Below are positions 39,291-47,729 of a DNA stretch of 64,000 bases, piece by piece. The DNA is from Mycobacterium sp. E740 (GTDB lineage Bacteria > Actinomycetota > Actinomycetes > Mycobacteriales > Mycobacteriaceae), in the NCBI RefSeq assembly GCF_001672895.1, contig NZ_LZKP01000172.1:1-64000 (forward strand), given 5' to 3'. A program made the position numbers and the translations under genes. Below the pieces are notes generated by a model that saw nothing but the letters and a program-made list of their open reading frames with translations, was not told the origin of the DNA and made no database searches. Position 1 is the stretch's first letter, and each line of letters starts with the position of its first letter.

Positions 39291-40327
39291 ATCGATGGAC
39301 GGTCGGGTGCGTCGAGCTGTGCATGCACAGCCGACGCACCCGACCAACCATCCGCCTGCTGGTCGAAGACCTTCGCGACGGCTGGTCGTCACCGTATCCG
39401 CGCCGGATGTTGGACGCCGGTGATTACGACGCGCTTCACCCCCTGAGCGAACTACCGCACCCGATCATCGCCAAGGCGACGGAAACCTTCGGCATGGTTG
39501 CCGCCGACGACAACCCGGTCGGGCCGATCGCCAGCAGCACGCAGCTGCGACTCATGGAGGTCAAGGTTGCGCAGTGGCGAGGTGGCGTGTGGGTCGATCC
39601 GGAAACGGGCGTGCATTGGCTGGTCGTCGCGGGCTTGGCCAAGGGCGGTCACGAGGATCATGACGACTTCTACATGCGCGTCGCGGCCGACAACGCAGGC
39701 AACGCACCGCAGCGATGGTTGCCCACCGAACCGGATCGACGACTCCTCAAGCGAGAGACGGCAGCTCGACTCATCACAGAGTGGGAGCTGACGGTGCAAG
39801 TCCGGGTGTTAGAGGCACTGCGCAGGGTTCACGCAGGCGGAACCGACCGCTTCACCATCGACCACCCACTACCCGGAAAGGTACCCCTGGCCACCTTGAC
39901 GGTGACGGTCAACCCGGTCCGTGAACCGGACTACGAATCCGACGACATCGTGGTCGAGATCGATCCCGTCGCCCAGTACGCCGGACAACACCTTTTATGG
40001 CAGCTCACGGTCCGCGTCCTCGCGGCGTTGAATCCGCCCCAGGAAGGTTGGGACCGATACGGAGACACCTACTCCAACATCGCTGAACCGGGGAGTTGGA
40101 CAGCCAGGCTCGCTGAGTTGGAGACCTATGTTGAACGGCACGAACTCGTTGAATCCGAACCGGGTCAACACTGCCACTACACCCACCGCAAGCACATTGC
40201 CGGCAGCACCATCGAGGGCTCGGCCGTACGTGCACTTTGCGGTGTCTACTTCGTGCCGTGCCGAGACCACACGGACATGCCTGTATGTCCGGAATGCCAG
40301 CAGCACTACAACGATCTCCCGCGGTGA
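39287..40327 (+). CDS. Unknown protein with C-terminal DUF3039-like zinc-binding tail
   Basis: 346 residues from GTG 39287. The first 290 residues are not recognised; they are acidic alpha/beta with blocks such as LMEVKVAQWRGGVWVDPETG and IVVEIDPVAQYAGQHLLW. The last 50 residues (HYTHRKHIAGSTIEGSAVRALCG...CPECQQHY) match the DUF3039 pattern of two His and four Cys, probably binding zinc. Cotranscribed and coupled with the HTH gene. Role unknown; position and layout suggest an effector controlled by its HTH partner. Confidence 0.6.
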   Translation: MNRWTVGCVELCMHSRRTRPTIRLLVEDLRDGWSSPYPRRMLDAGDYDALHPLSELPHPIIAKATETFGMVAADDNPVGPIASSTQLRLMEVKVAQWRGGVWVDPETGVHWLVVAGLAKGGHEDHDDFYMRVAADNAGNAPQRWLPTEPDRRLLKRETAARLITEWELTVQVRVLEALRRVHAGGTDRFTIDHPLPGKVPLATLTVTVNPVREPDYESDDIVVEIDPVAQYAGQHLLWQLTVRVLAALNPPQEGWDRYGDTYSNIAEPGSWTARLAELETYVERHELVESEPGQHCHYTHRKHIAGSTIEGSAVRALCGVYFVPCRDHTDMPVCPECQQHYNDLPR

Positions 40328-40450
40328 GCGCCGCACTGCAGCTCCTGCGGAATGTTGGTGAGATCGGAATCGGGTTGGCCATCCGGCATAGCCGTCCCGA
40401 ACACGAAGCATGGCGTCGTTAGCCCGTCGGAACACGGCGCGGTTGACGGC

Positions 40451-40942
40451 ATGGACAATAGACCTATGCGGGCTGCGGGGTTCAACGTCGAGGCAGGGAC
40501 GCTGTTGCTGGCCGTCGTGGAACGCCGCGATGAAGGACCAGCGACCCCAGTGCCCGTTACGAGCCCAAAGCTGACACCTGCCGACTTGCCCGAAGCGCAG
40601 AGTCTCCGCGACCTCGCCAAGCGCGTGAAGCAGGAGCTCGAGGCCGCCCGGGTAGACGCGGTGGGGCTCGTCCAGACGCGCGCTTTCAGGAATCTGCAGT
40701 ACAACCAGGTCTACGCCCGCGTCACAGCTATATGCGCGGTCATGTTCGCGGCCGCCGAACTCAACGTCGCCTACGAAACCCTAACTACGGAGACGATTGG
40801 AACGGCGATCAGCTGCTTACCGAAGTCGCTCGATACATTCGACTTCGCTGTACTGGGTTTCGCGCAACGACCGACGTTCTGGACGACAGGATTAGCCGAG
40901 GCGTACGCCGCTGCCTACACATTGGTCGGGGGCACGACGTGA
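40451..40942 (+). CDS. Unknown protein coupled to the kinase gene (possible RNase H-like fold)
   Basis: 163 residues from ATG 40451 (ATG 40466 is an alternative). Pattern: a first beta-hairpin RAAGFNVEAGTLLLAVVERR, a helix-rich middle, VDAVGLVQTRAFRN, a long helix QVYARVTAICAVMFAAAELN and a VAYETLTTETIGTAIS strand. The order of elements recalls RuvC/RNase H-fold proteins, but the catalytic Asp of the first strand is not obvious, so this is only a hint. Stop overlaps the kinase GTG by four bases. Confidence 0.55.
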   Translation: MDNRPMRAAGFNVEAGTLLLAVVERRDEGPATPVPVTSPKLTPADLPEAQSLRDLAKRVKQELEAARVDAVGLVQTRAFRNLQYNQVYARVTAICAVMFAAAELNVAYETLTTETIGTAISCLPKSLDTFDFAVLGFAQRPTFWTTGLAEAYAAAYTLVGGTT

Positions 40943-42045
40943 CGGTGCCTGCTCAGATGCCGAGTGAACCCAGGATCCCCGGCCTCGAGCGCTCCCGTCC
41001 ACTCCGCCTGGCCTTCGAGTGCCTGCAGACGCTGCCCGAGGGCTCCAACCCGGTGCGCGTCTGGTGGGATGAGAATCTGCAGTGCGAGCAGGTCGGAAAG
41101 CGGGTCGACCTCTCGAATCTCGATGACGTGCTGCCGGAGCCAGCAATCCTGCGACAGATTCGACACGACCACGTGGTGCCGATCCTGGCTGCACCGGTTG
41201 TTGACGGCTTTCCGAAACCGATGCGGGTGATTGAGATCGTCACCCCGTACTACGAACGGGGTAGCCTGACCGACGCATTCCTCCGCGGCGAGCGATTCGT
41301 CCCTACAGAAGCCGTACGCATCGTGCAGGCTGCATTACGTGGGTTGGGACACCTCCATGAGGTGCACGGCATCCTGCACCGTGACATCAAGAGCCCCAAC
41401 ATTCTGCTGACCGGTGACGAATTCCTCGCCAGGGTAGGAGACTTGGGTTGCGCCGGCCGCATCGGCGAGGACGGGCGCACCCCGGCGCTGGACATCCCCA
41501 CGCTGTACAGCCCACCCGAACTGGTCGGAACTGGCGTTCTCACCCGAGCGAGCGACTTGTACCCGATGGGACTCGTGCTGCTGGAGTTGCTCAAAGGCGG
41601 ATTCGACTATGACGCGTACCCTAAGACACACGTAGTGCGCCGACTGCTGCGAGGCGTTTCTCCGCTGTCAATGGCCGAGCGCAGCCACCCCATCTGGGCA
41701 TCGCGATCCTTGCGTCGTGCCCTGACCAAGTCCGTGCATTCTGTTCCGGGCCAACGCTTTCAGACTGCGAGCGAGATGGACAACGCCCTATCAAGGGCCC
41801 GTGTCATCGACTGGGCGGAGACCGACTCGCTTCGATGGGAGGCGCCGTTCCGCCACCATCGAGACCGCCGCGTCCGAGTTGAGGCCGTTCGGCTGCGCAA
41901 GGGCGGATTCCGTCTATCGACGCAGATGAACCGCGGCAATGGATGGCGCCGTTACGGCTTGGACGACCTCGACGTGGATGTTCTAGATTCATCCCGCGCC
42001 CGCAGCTTGTTCGACCAGGCGACAGATAGTGCCATCGTCCGCTGA
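40939..42045 (+). CDS. Serine/threonine protein kinase domain protein
   Basis: 368 residues from GTG 40939. Kinase C-lobe is clear: catalytic loop HRDIKSPNILL, VGDLGCA in place of DFG, an APE-like YSPPELVG and SDLYPMGLVLLELL. The N-lobe lacks a glycine-rich loop; a Lys in QVGKRVDL is the best candidate for the ATP lysine. No transmembrane helix or PASTA domain, unlike housekeeping mycobacterial Pkn proteins. The C-terminal 70 residues are a basic extra domain. Coupled to the preceding small gene; overlaps the convergent hypothetical gene by about 94 nt. Confidence 0.85.
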   Translation: MTVPAQMPSEPRIPGLERSRPLRLAFECLQTLPEGSNPVRVWWDENLQCEQVGKRVDLSNLDDVLPEPAILRQIRHDHVVPILAAPVVDGFPKPMRVIEIVTPYYERGSLTDAFLRGERFVPTEAVRIVQAALRGLGHLHEVHGILHRDIKSPNILLTGDEFLARVGDLGCAGRIGEDGRTPALDIPTLYSPPELVGTGVLTRASDLYPMGLVLLELLKGGFDYDAYPKTHVVRRLLRGVSPLSMAERSHPIWASRSLRRALTKSVHSVPGQRFQTASEMDNALSRARVIDWAETDSLRWEAPFRHHRDRRVRVEAVRLRKGGFRLSTQMNRGNGWRRYGLDDLDVDVLDSSRARSLFDQATDSAIVR

Positions 42046-42419
42046 GCTGCTCGCTCTACTGCGCGTCGCTCTAAATCGGTGAGTGCCGCCCACAGTCCAT
42101 CGATCTCATCCTGCCGACCGGTGTCGATTTCCCACGTTGCTTCTGAGTGCACGCCCCGTGGGATGAGCCAACCATTCAATGTCAAGTCGTAGAAGACTGC
42201 GTCGGCGGCCGTTTCGCTTACCCTTCGCCTGCCAGTCCTCAACCGCCGTAATGCCCGTTGCGCAAGGCCGCACGGAAGCGCCTGCAGCGCTTCCTCGATG
42301 AGTGCTTGACGAATCCAAGAATCGCGACCTAGTTCAGCACCGATCTGTTCCGCGTGCCGTCCCAGAGCGTCGATCGCAACCAGTACGACCGCATTGGGAG
42401 TCAGAAGCGGCCGGTCCAC
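41952..42419 (-). CDS. Hypothetical protein, divergent partner of the wHTH regulator
   Basis: 155 residues from GTG 42419, chosen because TATCCT lies six bases upstream (leaderless pattern). Helical, Arg/Ala-rich protein with LIPRGVHSEATWEIDTGRQDE and ALTDLERRAVERAAQR. Unknown family. It shares the palindrome region with the wHTH gene and overlaps the kinase 3' end, so antisense interference with the kinase mRNA is possible. Confidence 0.6.
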   Translation of the reverse strand: MDRPLLTPNAVVLVAIDALGRHAEQIGAELGRDSWIRQALIEEALQALPCGLAQRALRRLRTGRRRVSETAADAVFYDLTLNGWLIPRGVHSEATWEIDTGRQDEIDGLWAALTDLERRAVERAAQRTMALSVAWSNKLRARDESRTSTSRSSKP

Positions 42420-42425
42420 GCGTCC

Positions 42426-42431
42426 AGGATA
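42426..42431 (-). promoter_or_regulatory. -10 box TATCCT, minus strand, leaderless GTG at 42419
   Basis: Reverse complement of 42426-42431 reads TATCCT, six bases before the GTG at 42419. It is adjacent to the palindrome at 42436-42451. Confidence 0.45.
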
Positions 42432-42435
42432 CAAC

Positions 42436-42451
42436 GCGTTACGCGTAACGC
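42436..42451. promoter_or_regulatory. Perfect 16-bp palindrome, likely operator
   Basis: GCGTTACGCGTAACGC at 42436-42451, extended by another GTAAC (to 42456) to form overlapping GTTACGCG/CGCGTAAC half-sites. It lies between two divergent -10 boxes (42426-42431 and 42469-42474), an ideal place for autoregulation by the 99-residue wHTH protein. Confidence 0.65.
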
Positions 42452-42468
42452 GTAACACTTGTTGCAGT

Positions 42469-42474
42469 TAGGAT
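42469..42474 (+). promoter_or_regulatory. -10 box TAGGAT, leaderless GTG at 42481
   Basis: TAGGAT (TANNNT) six bases before GTG 42481. Confidence 0.45.
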
Positions 42475-42480
42475 TTAGTC

Positions 42481-42780
42481 GTGTCTCTGGCTGAAAGCAA
42501 TGAATTGCGTGAGCTGTCGCGCGTGCTGTTCGGCCAGGCGCATCGCCTGTCGGTGATGGTGGGAATTGCCCGCGGAGGGAGGGAATTCGCACTCTCGAAA
42601 CTGGCTGACGAACTGGGATTCGAGAATCTGAGCAGCATTCAAGACCCGATCAGGGATCTTGAAGCCGCGGAGTTAATCACGCGGATGCCGAAAGTAGCCA
42701 ACAAGGTTCGATTCCGCAGAAACAAGAGCTATGCCTGGACATGGGCCAAGGAGCTCGCGTCCCGGTACCCCGAGGAATGA
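42481..42780 (+). CDS. Small winged-helix (ArsR-like) regulator
   Basis: 99 residues from GTG 42481. Helical N-terminus, then FALSKLADELGFENLSSIQDPIRDLEAAELITRMPKVANKVRF, which reads as the recognition helix and wing of an ArsR-like domain. No metal-binding Cys. The palindrome upstream suggests it binds its own promoter. Located between the kinase pair and the DUF5131/TcmP pair; which of them it controls is not clear. Confidence 0.72.
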   Translation: MSLAESNELRELSRVLFGQAHRLSVMVGIARGGREFALSKLADELGFENLSSIQDPIRDLEAAELITRMPKVANKVRFRRNKSYAWTWAKELASRYPEE

Positions 42781-42956
42781 TTGAGACACGGACGTGCCCG
42801 TCACACCTTTTGGTTCGAACCCCACCGAATACAGTGCCGACACGCGCGCGCGAGCCACTCCCGACACACCGGCAACAATGGCTCTGTGCGACGTCGTCGG
42901 TACCTGACCATAGAGTGACCGCAACAGCAAGAAGCCTTAGCTGAGGGGAGTGTGCG

Positions 42957-43703
42957 ATGGCGGACCGGTCAGCGATCGAGTGGACCGAGGCGACCTGGAA
43001 CCCCGTCACCGGCTGCGACCGCGTGTCCGCAGGCTGCGACCACTGCTACGCGATGACTCTGGCGAAACGCCTGAAGGCGATGGGCTCGGCGAAGTACCAG
43101 CAGGATGGCGACCCTCGCACCTCAGGTCCCGGCTTCGGCGTCACAATCCACCCGCAAGCCCTCGACGAGCCGCGGCGCTGGCGTAACTCCCGCGTGGTGT
43201 TCGTGAACTCGATGAGCGACCTGTTCCACGTGAAGGTGCCACTCGACTTCATCCGCGACGTGTTCGACGTCTGCCGTGACACCCCGCAGCACACCTACCA
43301 GGTACTGACGAAGCGGAGTCTGCGGCTCCGGCGCGTGGCCGACAAGCTGGACTGGCCGGACAACCTCTGGATGGGAGTTTCGGTGGAGAGCTCGGATGTC
43401 CTCAGTCGAGTCGACCATCTCCGCGAGGTGCCAGCCGCCGTCCGGTTCCTGTCGTGTGAACCGCTGCTCGGGCCGCTCGACGGGATTGACCTGACTGGCA
43501 TCGGTTGGGTGATCGCCGGTGGCGAGAGCGGGCCGCGGTACCGGCCGATGCAGCTGTCCTGGGCCCGCGGCATCCGCGATGCGTGCACCGAGGCCGAGGT
43601 GCCCTTCTTCTTCAAGCAGTGGGGCGGTCGCACCCCGAAGGCCGCCGGCCGTGAGCTCGACGGGCAGCTGTGGGACGAAATGCCCTGTGCGGCAACAGCC
43701 TAA
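42957..43703 (+). CDS. DUF5131 / phage Gp37-Gp68 family protein (three-Cys motif)
   Basis: 248 residues. SAIEWTEATWNPVTGCDRVSAGCDHCYA contains the three-Cys motif (C-x6-C-x2-C) that resembles a radical-SAM-like iron-sulfur site; RVVFVNSMSDLFH, YQVLTKRSLRL, VSVES and GGESGPRYRPM are the further family motifs of a TIM-barrel fold. Named from mycobacteriophage and defence-island homologues. Function unknown; it consistently pairs with TcmP. Its 3' end overlaps that of the convergent tcmP gene by four bases. Confidence 0.88.
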   Translation: MADRSAIEWTEATWNPVTGCDRVSAGCDHCYAMTLAKRLKAMGSAKYQQDGDPRTSGPGFGVTIHPQALDEPRRWRNSRVVFVNSMSDLFHVKVPLDFIRDVFDVCRDTPQHTYQVLTKRSLRLRRVADKLDWPDNLWMGVSVESSDVLSRVDHLREVPAAVRFLSCEPLLGPLDGIDLTGIGWVIAGGESGPRYRPMQLSWARGIRDACTEAEVPFFFKQWGGRTPKAAGRELDGQLWDEMPCAATA

Positions 43704-44836
43704 GCCTCGCTGTCGTCCCCTTCATCGTCCGGTGCCGCCTCGAATATTCGGATGCGGCTCGTAGCCGGCCAGGGTGCATTCTTCGGCGCGGTGGATGGAG
43801 ACAACCGGACCACGACCCCCTCGCGAAACAGCTCGTCGAGCGTGGTGCGAACATGTGGTTCCGTGTGACCGAGGATCTGCGCTTGGTTGACCAGCTCGGC
43901 GAAATCGTGAATACCGACACGCTTCCGGAAGTCATCGATCAGGGGCTGAATGTCGGGTTCGAGCAAACTCGGCTGAAACGCTGTGACGGCGCTGGCCCCG
44001 CGGCCGCTGGTGGGGTCCGCAGACCATTTAGCGGAGTTCCAGCATTCGAGCCCTGCCTGATGGTGCGTTGCGAAGATCAGCGAGTACCGGGTGTACCGGC
44101 GTGCGACGTCGACGTCGAACGATGAGGTGTGGCACCCGAGCGCTTCTAGCTTGTCGCAGTAAAGCTTGACGAGCGCGGCCTTGGACTGCGCTGTGCTGAG
44201 ACCGTCGGGAATGCTCTGCCAGGAGCGGTCGCCGTAGAGGCCGTTCATCACAGAGACCATCGCCGGATTAGTGCGGTATCGGTGAGCTTCGTCGGCCATG
44301 AACGTGATCACCGCGTCGTTTTTGGGGACCTTCACGATCTCCGAGACGGTGGACCAAGGGATCTGCTTGAGTCCGTACGGGTCGATGATCCACATTGTCT
44401 GTGTTCCCGGCGGCGCGTGTTGCTTTCGCACCTCGGCGACGATGTCCTCGAACTTCTTCGGGCCGACCGGTATGTGATGGATTCGGTCGTCTGCCGGAAG
44501 AGCTTTCATGCGCCTGTCCAGCGCGTCGCAGCGGCGCGGGTCGAGGTCGTTCGTTACGTAGGTGAGCGGCTGGAAGTTCGGGCGGCAGAGGTGGTCGCGG
44601 AACAACTTCGCGATCATGATCGCGCTGCCGTCGAGGCCATCGGAGTACATCCCGGAACCGGCGAATCCGTCGATGATCGTCCCCGGCTTCGCCCACCTGC
44701 CCTGCAGAACCTTACCCATCCAGCACGCGATGTACCGGCGGTAGAAGGCGTGCTTGAGGCGGGTGTGCGGGTCCGACGGGTAGTCCACCTGCATGCGCAG
44801 TTCTTCCTTACGCGTCACCAGGCGTTCCCCGTACAT
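43700..44836 (-). CDS. tcmP: Three-Cys-motif partner protein TcmP
   Basis: 378 residues from ATG 44836 (a TTG at 44839 and an ATG at 44794 with AAGGAAG upstream are alternatives). HTRLKHAFYRRYIACWMG, then IIDGFAGSGMYSDGLDGS (methyltransferase-like motif I) and WIIDPYGLKQIPW (DPYG in motif IV position) identify TcmP, with a C-terminal helical/wHTH tail. Predicted SAM-dependent modification partner of the DUF5131 protein. Tail-to-tail overlap with it is the usual arrangement of this pair. Confidence 0.85.
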   Translation of the reverse strand: MYGERLVTRKEELRMQVDYPSDPHTRLKHAFYRRYIACWMGKVLQGRWAKPGTIIDGFAGSGMYSDGLDGSAIMIAKLFRDHLCRPNFQPLTYVTNDLDPRRCDALDRRMKALPADDRIHHIPVGPKKFEDIVAEVRKQHAPPGTQTMWIIDPYGLKQIPWSTVSEIVKVPKNDAVITFMADEAHRYRTNPAMVSVMNGLYGDRSWQSIPDGLSTAQSKAALVKLYCDKLEALGCHTSSFDVDVARRYTRYSLIFATHHQAGLECWNSAKWSADPTSGRGASAVTAFQPSLLEPDIQPLIDDFRKRVGIHDFAELVNQAQILGHTEPHVRTTLDELFREGVVVRLSPSTAPKNAPWPATSRIRIFEAAPDDEGDDSEA

Positions 44837-44918
44837 CAAGAACTTTCGGTGGATTGACGTGCGCCATCCCGGTGTTCCTCCCCCGTCAAATGCAGCGTAA
44901 TTACGGGGGTAGACGCGC

Positions 44919-47729
44919 TCATCGCCGCGGTGACTTCCGCTGGTCTACTGCTTCCGCCGAGTCGAACCCCGCGTCGTACCTAGTGCTCGTCGAGTCACTT
45001 ACCAGCGCTGCGTATCTCTCGAATAGCGCGGCAGAGATTTCGTAGTCGTTTACCTCTGGGGTGAGCCCATACATCCGTAGCAGGGCGATATCCAATTCAG
45101 CGTGCAGTTCTCGCAACCTCCGCGGCATTGCGTCGGGGTCGTACATCTGCGCCAGAGACAAGCTGGGGTGTTTCTCGCGCTCCGTCAGGATGGCGGTCGC
45201 CTTGTCAGTGAGTAATTCACGCTGTGTAGCGTCTACAGCGAGGAAGGGGAAGGTGTTGTAGACCGATCCTACGGAAATTTGGAAATCCGACTTCATCCGA
45301 CTTGAGACAACACTCACCCAGTTCGTGAAGAGCTTGCTCTGCAGAAATGCGAAGGTTACGAGATCGGCCGGGCTAACAAAGAATACGGAGTTGTTCACAA
45401 TGACATCTCTGCCGTACATCGCGACAGGGATATACATGCGATCCTTTGACGAGACACTGGGCACAAGCAAGAAGTCGTCGGCGGGTTGGAAGATCGCACC
45501 GAATCGCCACGGCCGGTCGGCCGCTCGTCCTTTCGCGCCTTTCGCACCGTTCCGTTCAGCGGCAACCAATGCGACCCGCTCACGCAGTACCGGTGACGAT
45601 TCGATGTCGGACGGGGATGCATCCAGCAACCAGAGGCAGTAACGCCACTGCGAATTGAGGTGCTCCCGAGCTCCAACGAGACGACGGAGATACTTCGCTG
45701 CTAAGGGATCCGCCCGTCGGATCAGCTCTGCGTCCTCCGCAGAAATCTTCGATAGGTGACCGCCGTCTCGCGGCTCATTACCTACCGACATCGGTGGAAC
45801 GCCGGCCACGATCGGCTTACTGATACTCCACACATACATATCGGGGGCGTCCAGGAGAAACGGATTGATATTGCCCGCACGCACAGGCTCAGATCCCAAG
45901 TAATCTTCTGTCCAAATGATTCTCGGACCCCGGCTACCCCCATAGCTGAAACCAATAATCACGCAGTGGACAGCCGCGGAGTCACGAATATCGTTACCCC
46001 ACACGAACGTGCGATGTGCAAAGTCAATGCGCATACCTAGTTTGTGAAGCTGGCTCCAAATAATGGCTGGCTGACCGCCCTGAGTAATTGAATTGGTCGA
46101 GACGAATGCGACCCGCGCTTCAGTTCCACTGATGAAGCGCGCAGCCTTCAGAAACCAGTTAGTTACGTAGTCGAGTGTGCCCGATCCGGAGACGTCACCC
46201 CAGATGGACTTTTGATTGGCCTTCTGCCGAGCAGATTGCAGGCGTGGCCCTAGATAGGGCGGGTTGCCAATCACAAGTAGTCCCGAATCGGCGGCGCAAA
46301 CGGCACTCCATTCAATTTCAAGCGAGTTCGCGTGTCTGATCTCCGGTGCAATCCTGATCGGCAGGCGGTCAGGCGCGACGCCGAACTCCTCGGCCATCTG
46401 CTGGTTAGCGAGGTGGTCCACCAGCAGCATCGCGGTCTCTGCGATACGCGCTGGCCACTCCTCGATCTCGATGCCGAAGAAGTGGTCGAGTGTGACTTTG
46501 ATGTTCGCCGTGACGTCCAGCGAAAGTTGGGCACGCTCGACCTTCTTACCGGCGGCGATCGCCTCCATGTCGAGGTCTCGACGGCGCTTTAGTACGTCCA
46601 GCTCGAGAGCACGTAACTCCCGGTATGCCACTACGAGGAAGTTTCCACATCCGCAAGCCGGGTCGAGGACTCGAAGCTGCCCAAGGTCGTTGTGCAACTT
46701 GGTGAGTTGGCCCTTGTCATTCCAGGCCCGATCGAGCCGATCGCGGTACTCATCGAGGAACAAGGGCTGGATCGTCTTCAGAATATTCGCTTCGGTGGTG
46801 TAGTGCTCACCGCCGTGACGCCGGGCCTCCCTACTCTTGACCGTCTGGAACATGGATCCGAAGACCGCTGGCGAGATCACCGACCAGTTGAAGCTGCAAG
46901 CTTCCAGCAACGCACCGCGGAAGTCCGTCGGCAGGTGTGGCAACCGCATCGGGTCCTCGAACAGCCCACCGTTGATGTAACGGAAAAAGCTGAGCGGGCT
47001 ACCTGCGTCCACAGTCCGGCGATCAGCCGGAGCATTGAGCACCTCGAACAGTTCGATCAGATCGGTGTGAAGAGTCTCCGGGGTGGTGTGGTTGCGCAGG
47101 TGATTCTCGAATAGGGCAGGCGGGCGCCACATGTCGGCGTCATCGCCAAAGAACAGGAACAGGAGCCGGGCGAGCAGCAGAGTGGCCTCGTCCTCACCGA
47201 CACCGGCGGATTCGAGGTGGGTGTACAGCGTGCCCATGAGGCGTGCGGCTGCGACCGACGCCGTTTCGGCTTCCCGATCGAACGCATCACGCATCCGATC
47301 CAGCAGCATGACGAGCGGGAGATCTTCGTCGAAGTCGAGTTCGATCGCTTTGAGTCGATCGGCCAGATGAGTGGTGCGGTCACCGTTGTGGTACTGGTGG
47401 ACAACGAGTTTTGCGTTGGTTGACCCCAGCTGCTGCCGGCGCGGCCACCGCCACTCCTGCCGGTGCTCATCGGTGAAGATGACGAGCCGCTCCAAGTTGT
47501 CCTTGCCGACGAGGACGTCGATCTGCCGCTGCACGGGCCGGGGTGGCAGTACCGGGCAGTGCCAGATGCGTAGGCCCTTGTACCCAGCCACCTGGTTGAG
47601 GGTGTAGTCGGTTCCGTCGATCTCGAGCGTCAGCGGCGGGCGGTCGGGGTTGTCCCAGCCGAGCTCGTCGATGAACAAGGTGCGGAATTCGTGGGCGTCG
47701 ACGAGGTCGAGGAATCGGTTGTCGGTCAT
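44919..47729 (-). CDS. N6-adenine DNA methyltransferase (Eco57I/MmeI-like) of a restriction-type system
   Basis: 936 residues. The N-terminal 130 residues (QIDVLVGKDNLERLVIFTD...) form a small domain common in Type IIG/BREX-like enzymes; a helical domain follows with HGGEHYTTEANILKTI, then SAM motif I VLDPACGCGNFLVVAYREL and catalytic motif IV IGNPPYLGPR, then a long C-terminal target-recognition region. It methylates adenine in a specific DNA site, the sequence of which cannot be read. ATG overlaps the helicase stop (ATGA), so the two act as one system. The target-recognition part is clearly less GC-rich than the rest. Confidence 0.88.
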   Translation of the reverse strand: MTDNRFLDLVDAHEFRTLFIDELGWDNPDRPPLTLEIDGTDYTLNQVAGYKGLRIWHCPVLPPRPVQRQIDVLVGKDNLERLVIFTDEHRQEWRWPRRQQLGSTNAKLVVHQYHNGDRTTHLADRLKAIELDFDEDLPLVMLLDRMRDAFDREAETASVAAARLMGTLYTHLESAGVGEDEATLLLARLLFLFFGDDADMWRPPALFENHLRNHTTPETLHTDLIELFEVLNAPADRRTVDAGSPLSFFRYINGGLFEDPMRLPHLPTDFRGALLEACSFNWSVISPAVFGSMFQTVKSREARRHGGEHYTTEANILKTIQPLFLDEYRDRLDRAWNDKGQLTKLHNDLGQLRVLDPACGCGNFLVVAYRELRALELDVLKRRRDLDMEAIAAGKKVERAQLSLDVTANIKVTLDHFFGIEIEEWPARIAETAMLLVDHLANQQMAEEFGVAPDRLPIRIAPEIRHANSLEIEWSAVCAADSGLLVIGNPPYLGPRLQSARQKANQKSIWGDVSGSGTLDYVTNWFLKAARFISGTEARVAFVSTNSITQGGQPAIIWSQLHKLGMRIDFAHRTFVWGNDIRDSAAVHCVIIGFSYGGSRGPRIIWTEDYLGSEPVRAGNINPFLLDAPDMYVWSISKPIVAGVPPMSVGNEPRDGGHLSKISAEDAELIRRADPLAAKYLRRLVGAREHLNSQWRYCLWLLDASPSDIESSPVLRERVALVAAERNGAKGAKGRAADRPWRFGAIFQPADDFLLVPSVSSKDRMYIPVAMYGRDVIVNNSVFFVSPADLVTFAFLQSKLFTNWVSVVSSRMKSDFQISVGSVYNTFPFLAVDATQRELLTDKATAILTEREKHPSLSLAQMYDPDAMPRRLRELHAELDIALLRMYGLTPEVNDYEISAALFERYAALVSDSTSTRYDAGFDSAEAVDQRKSPRR

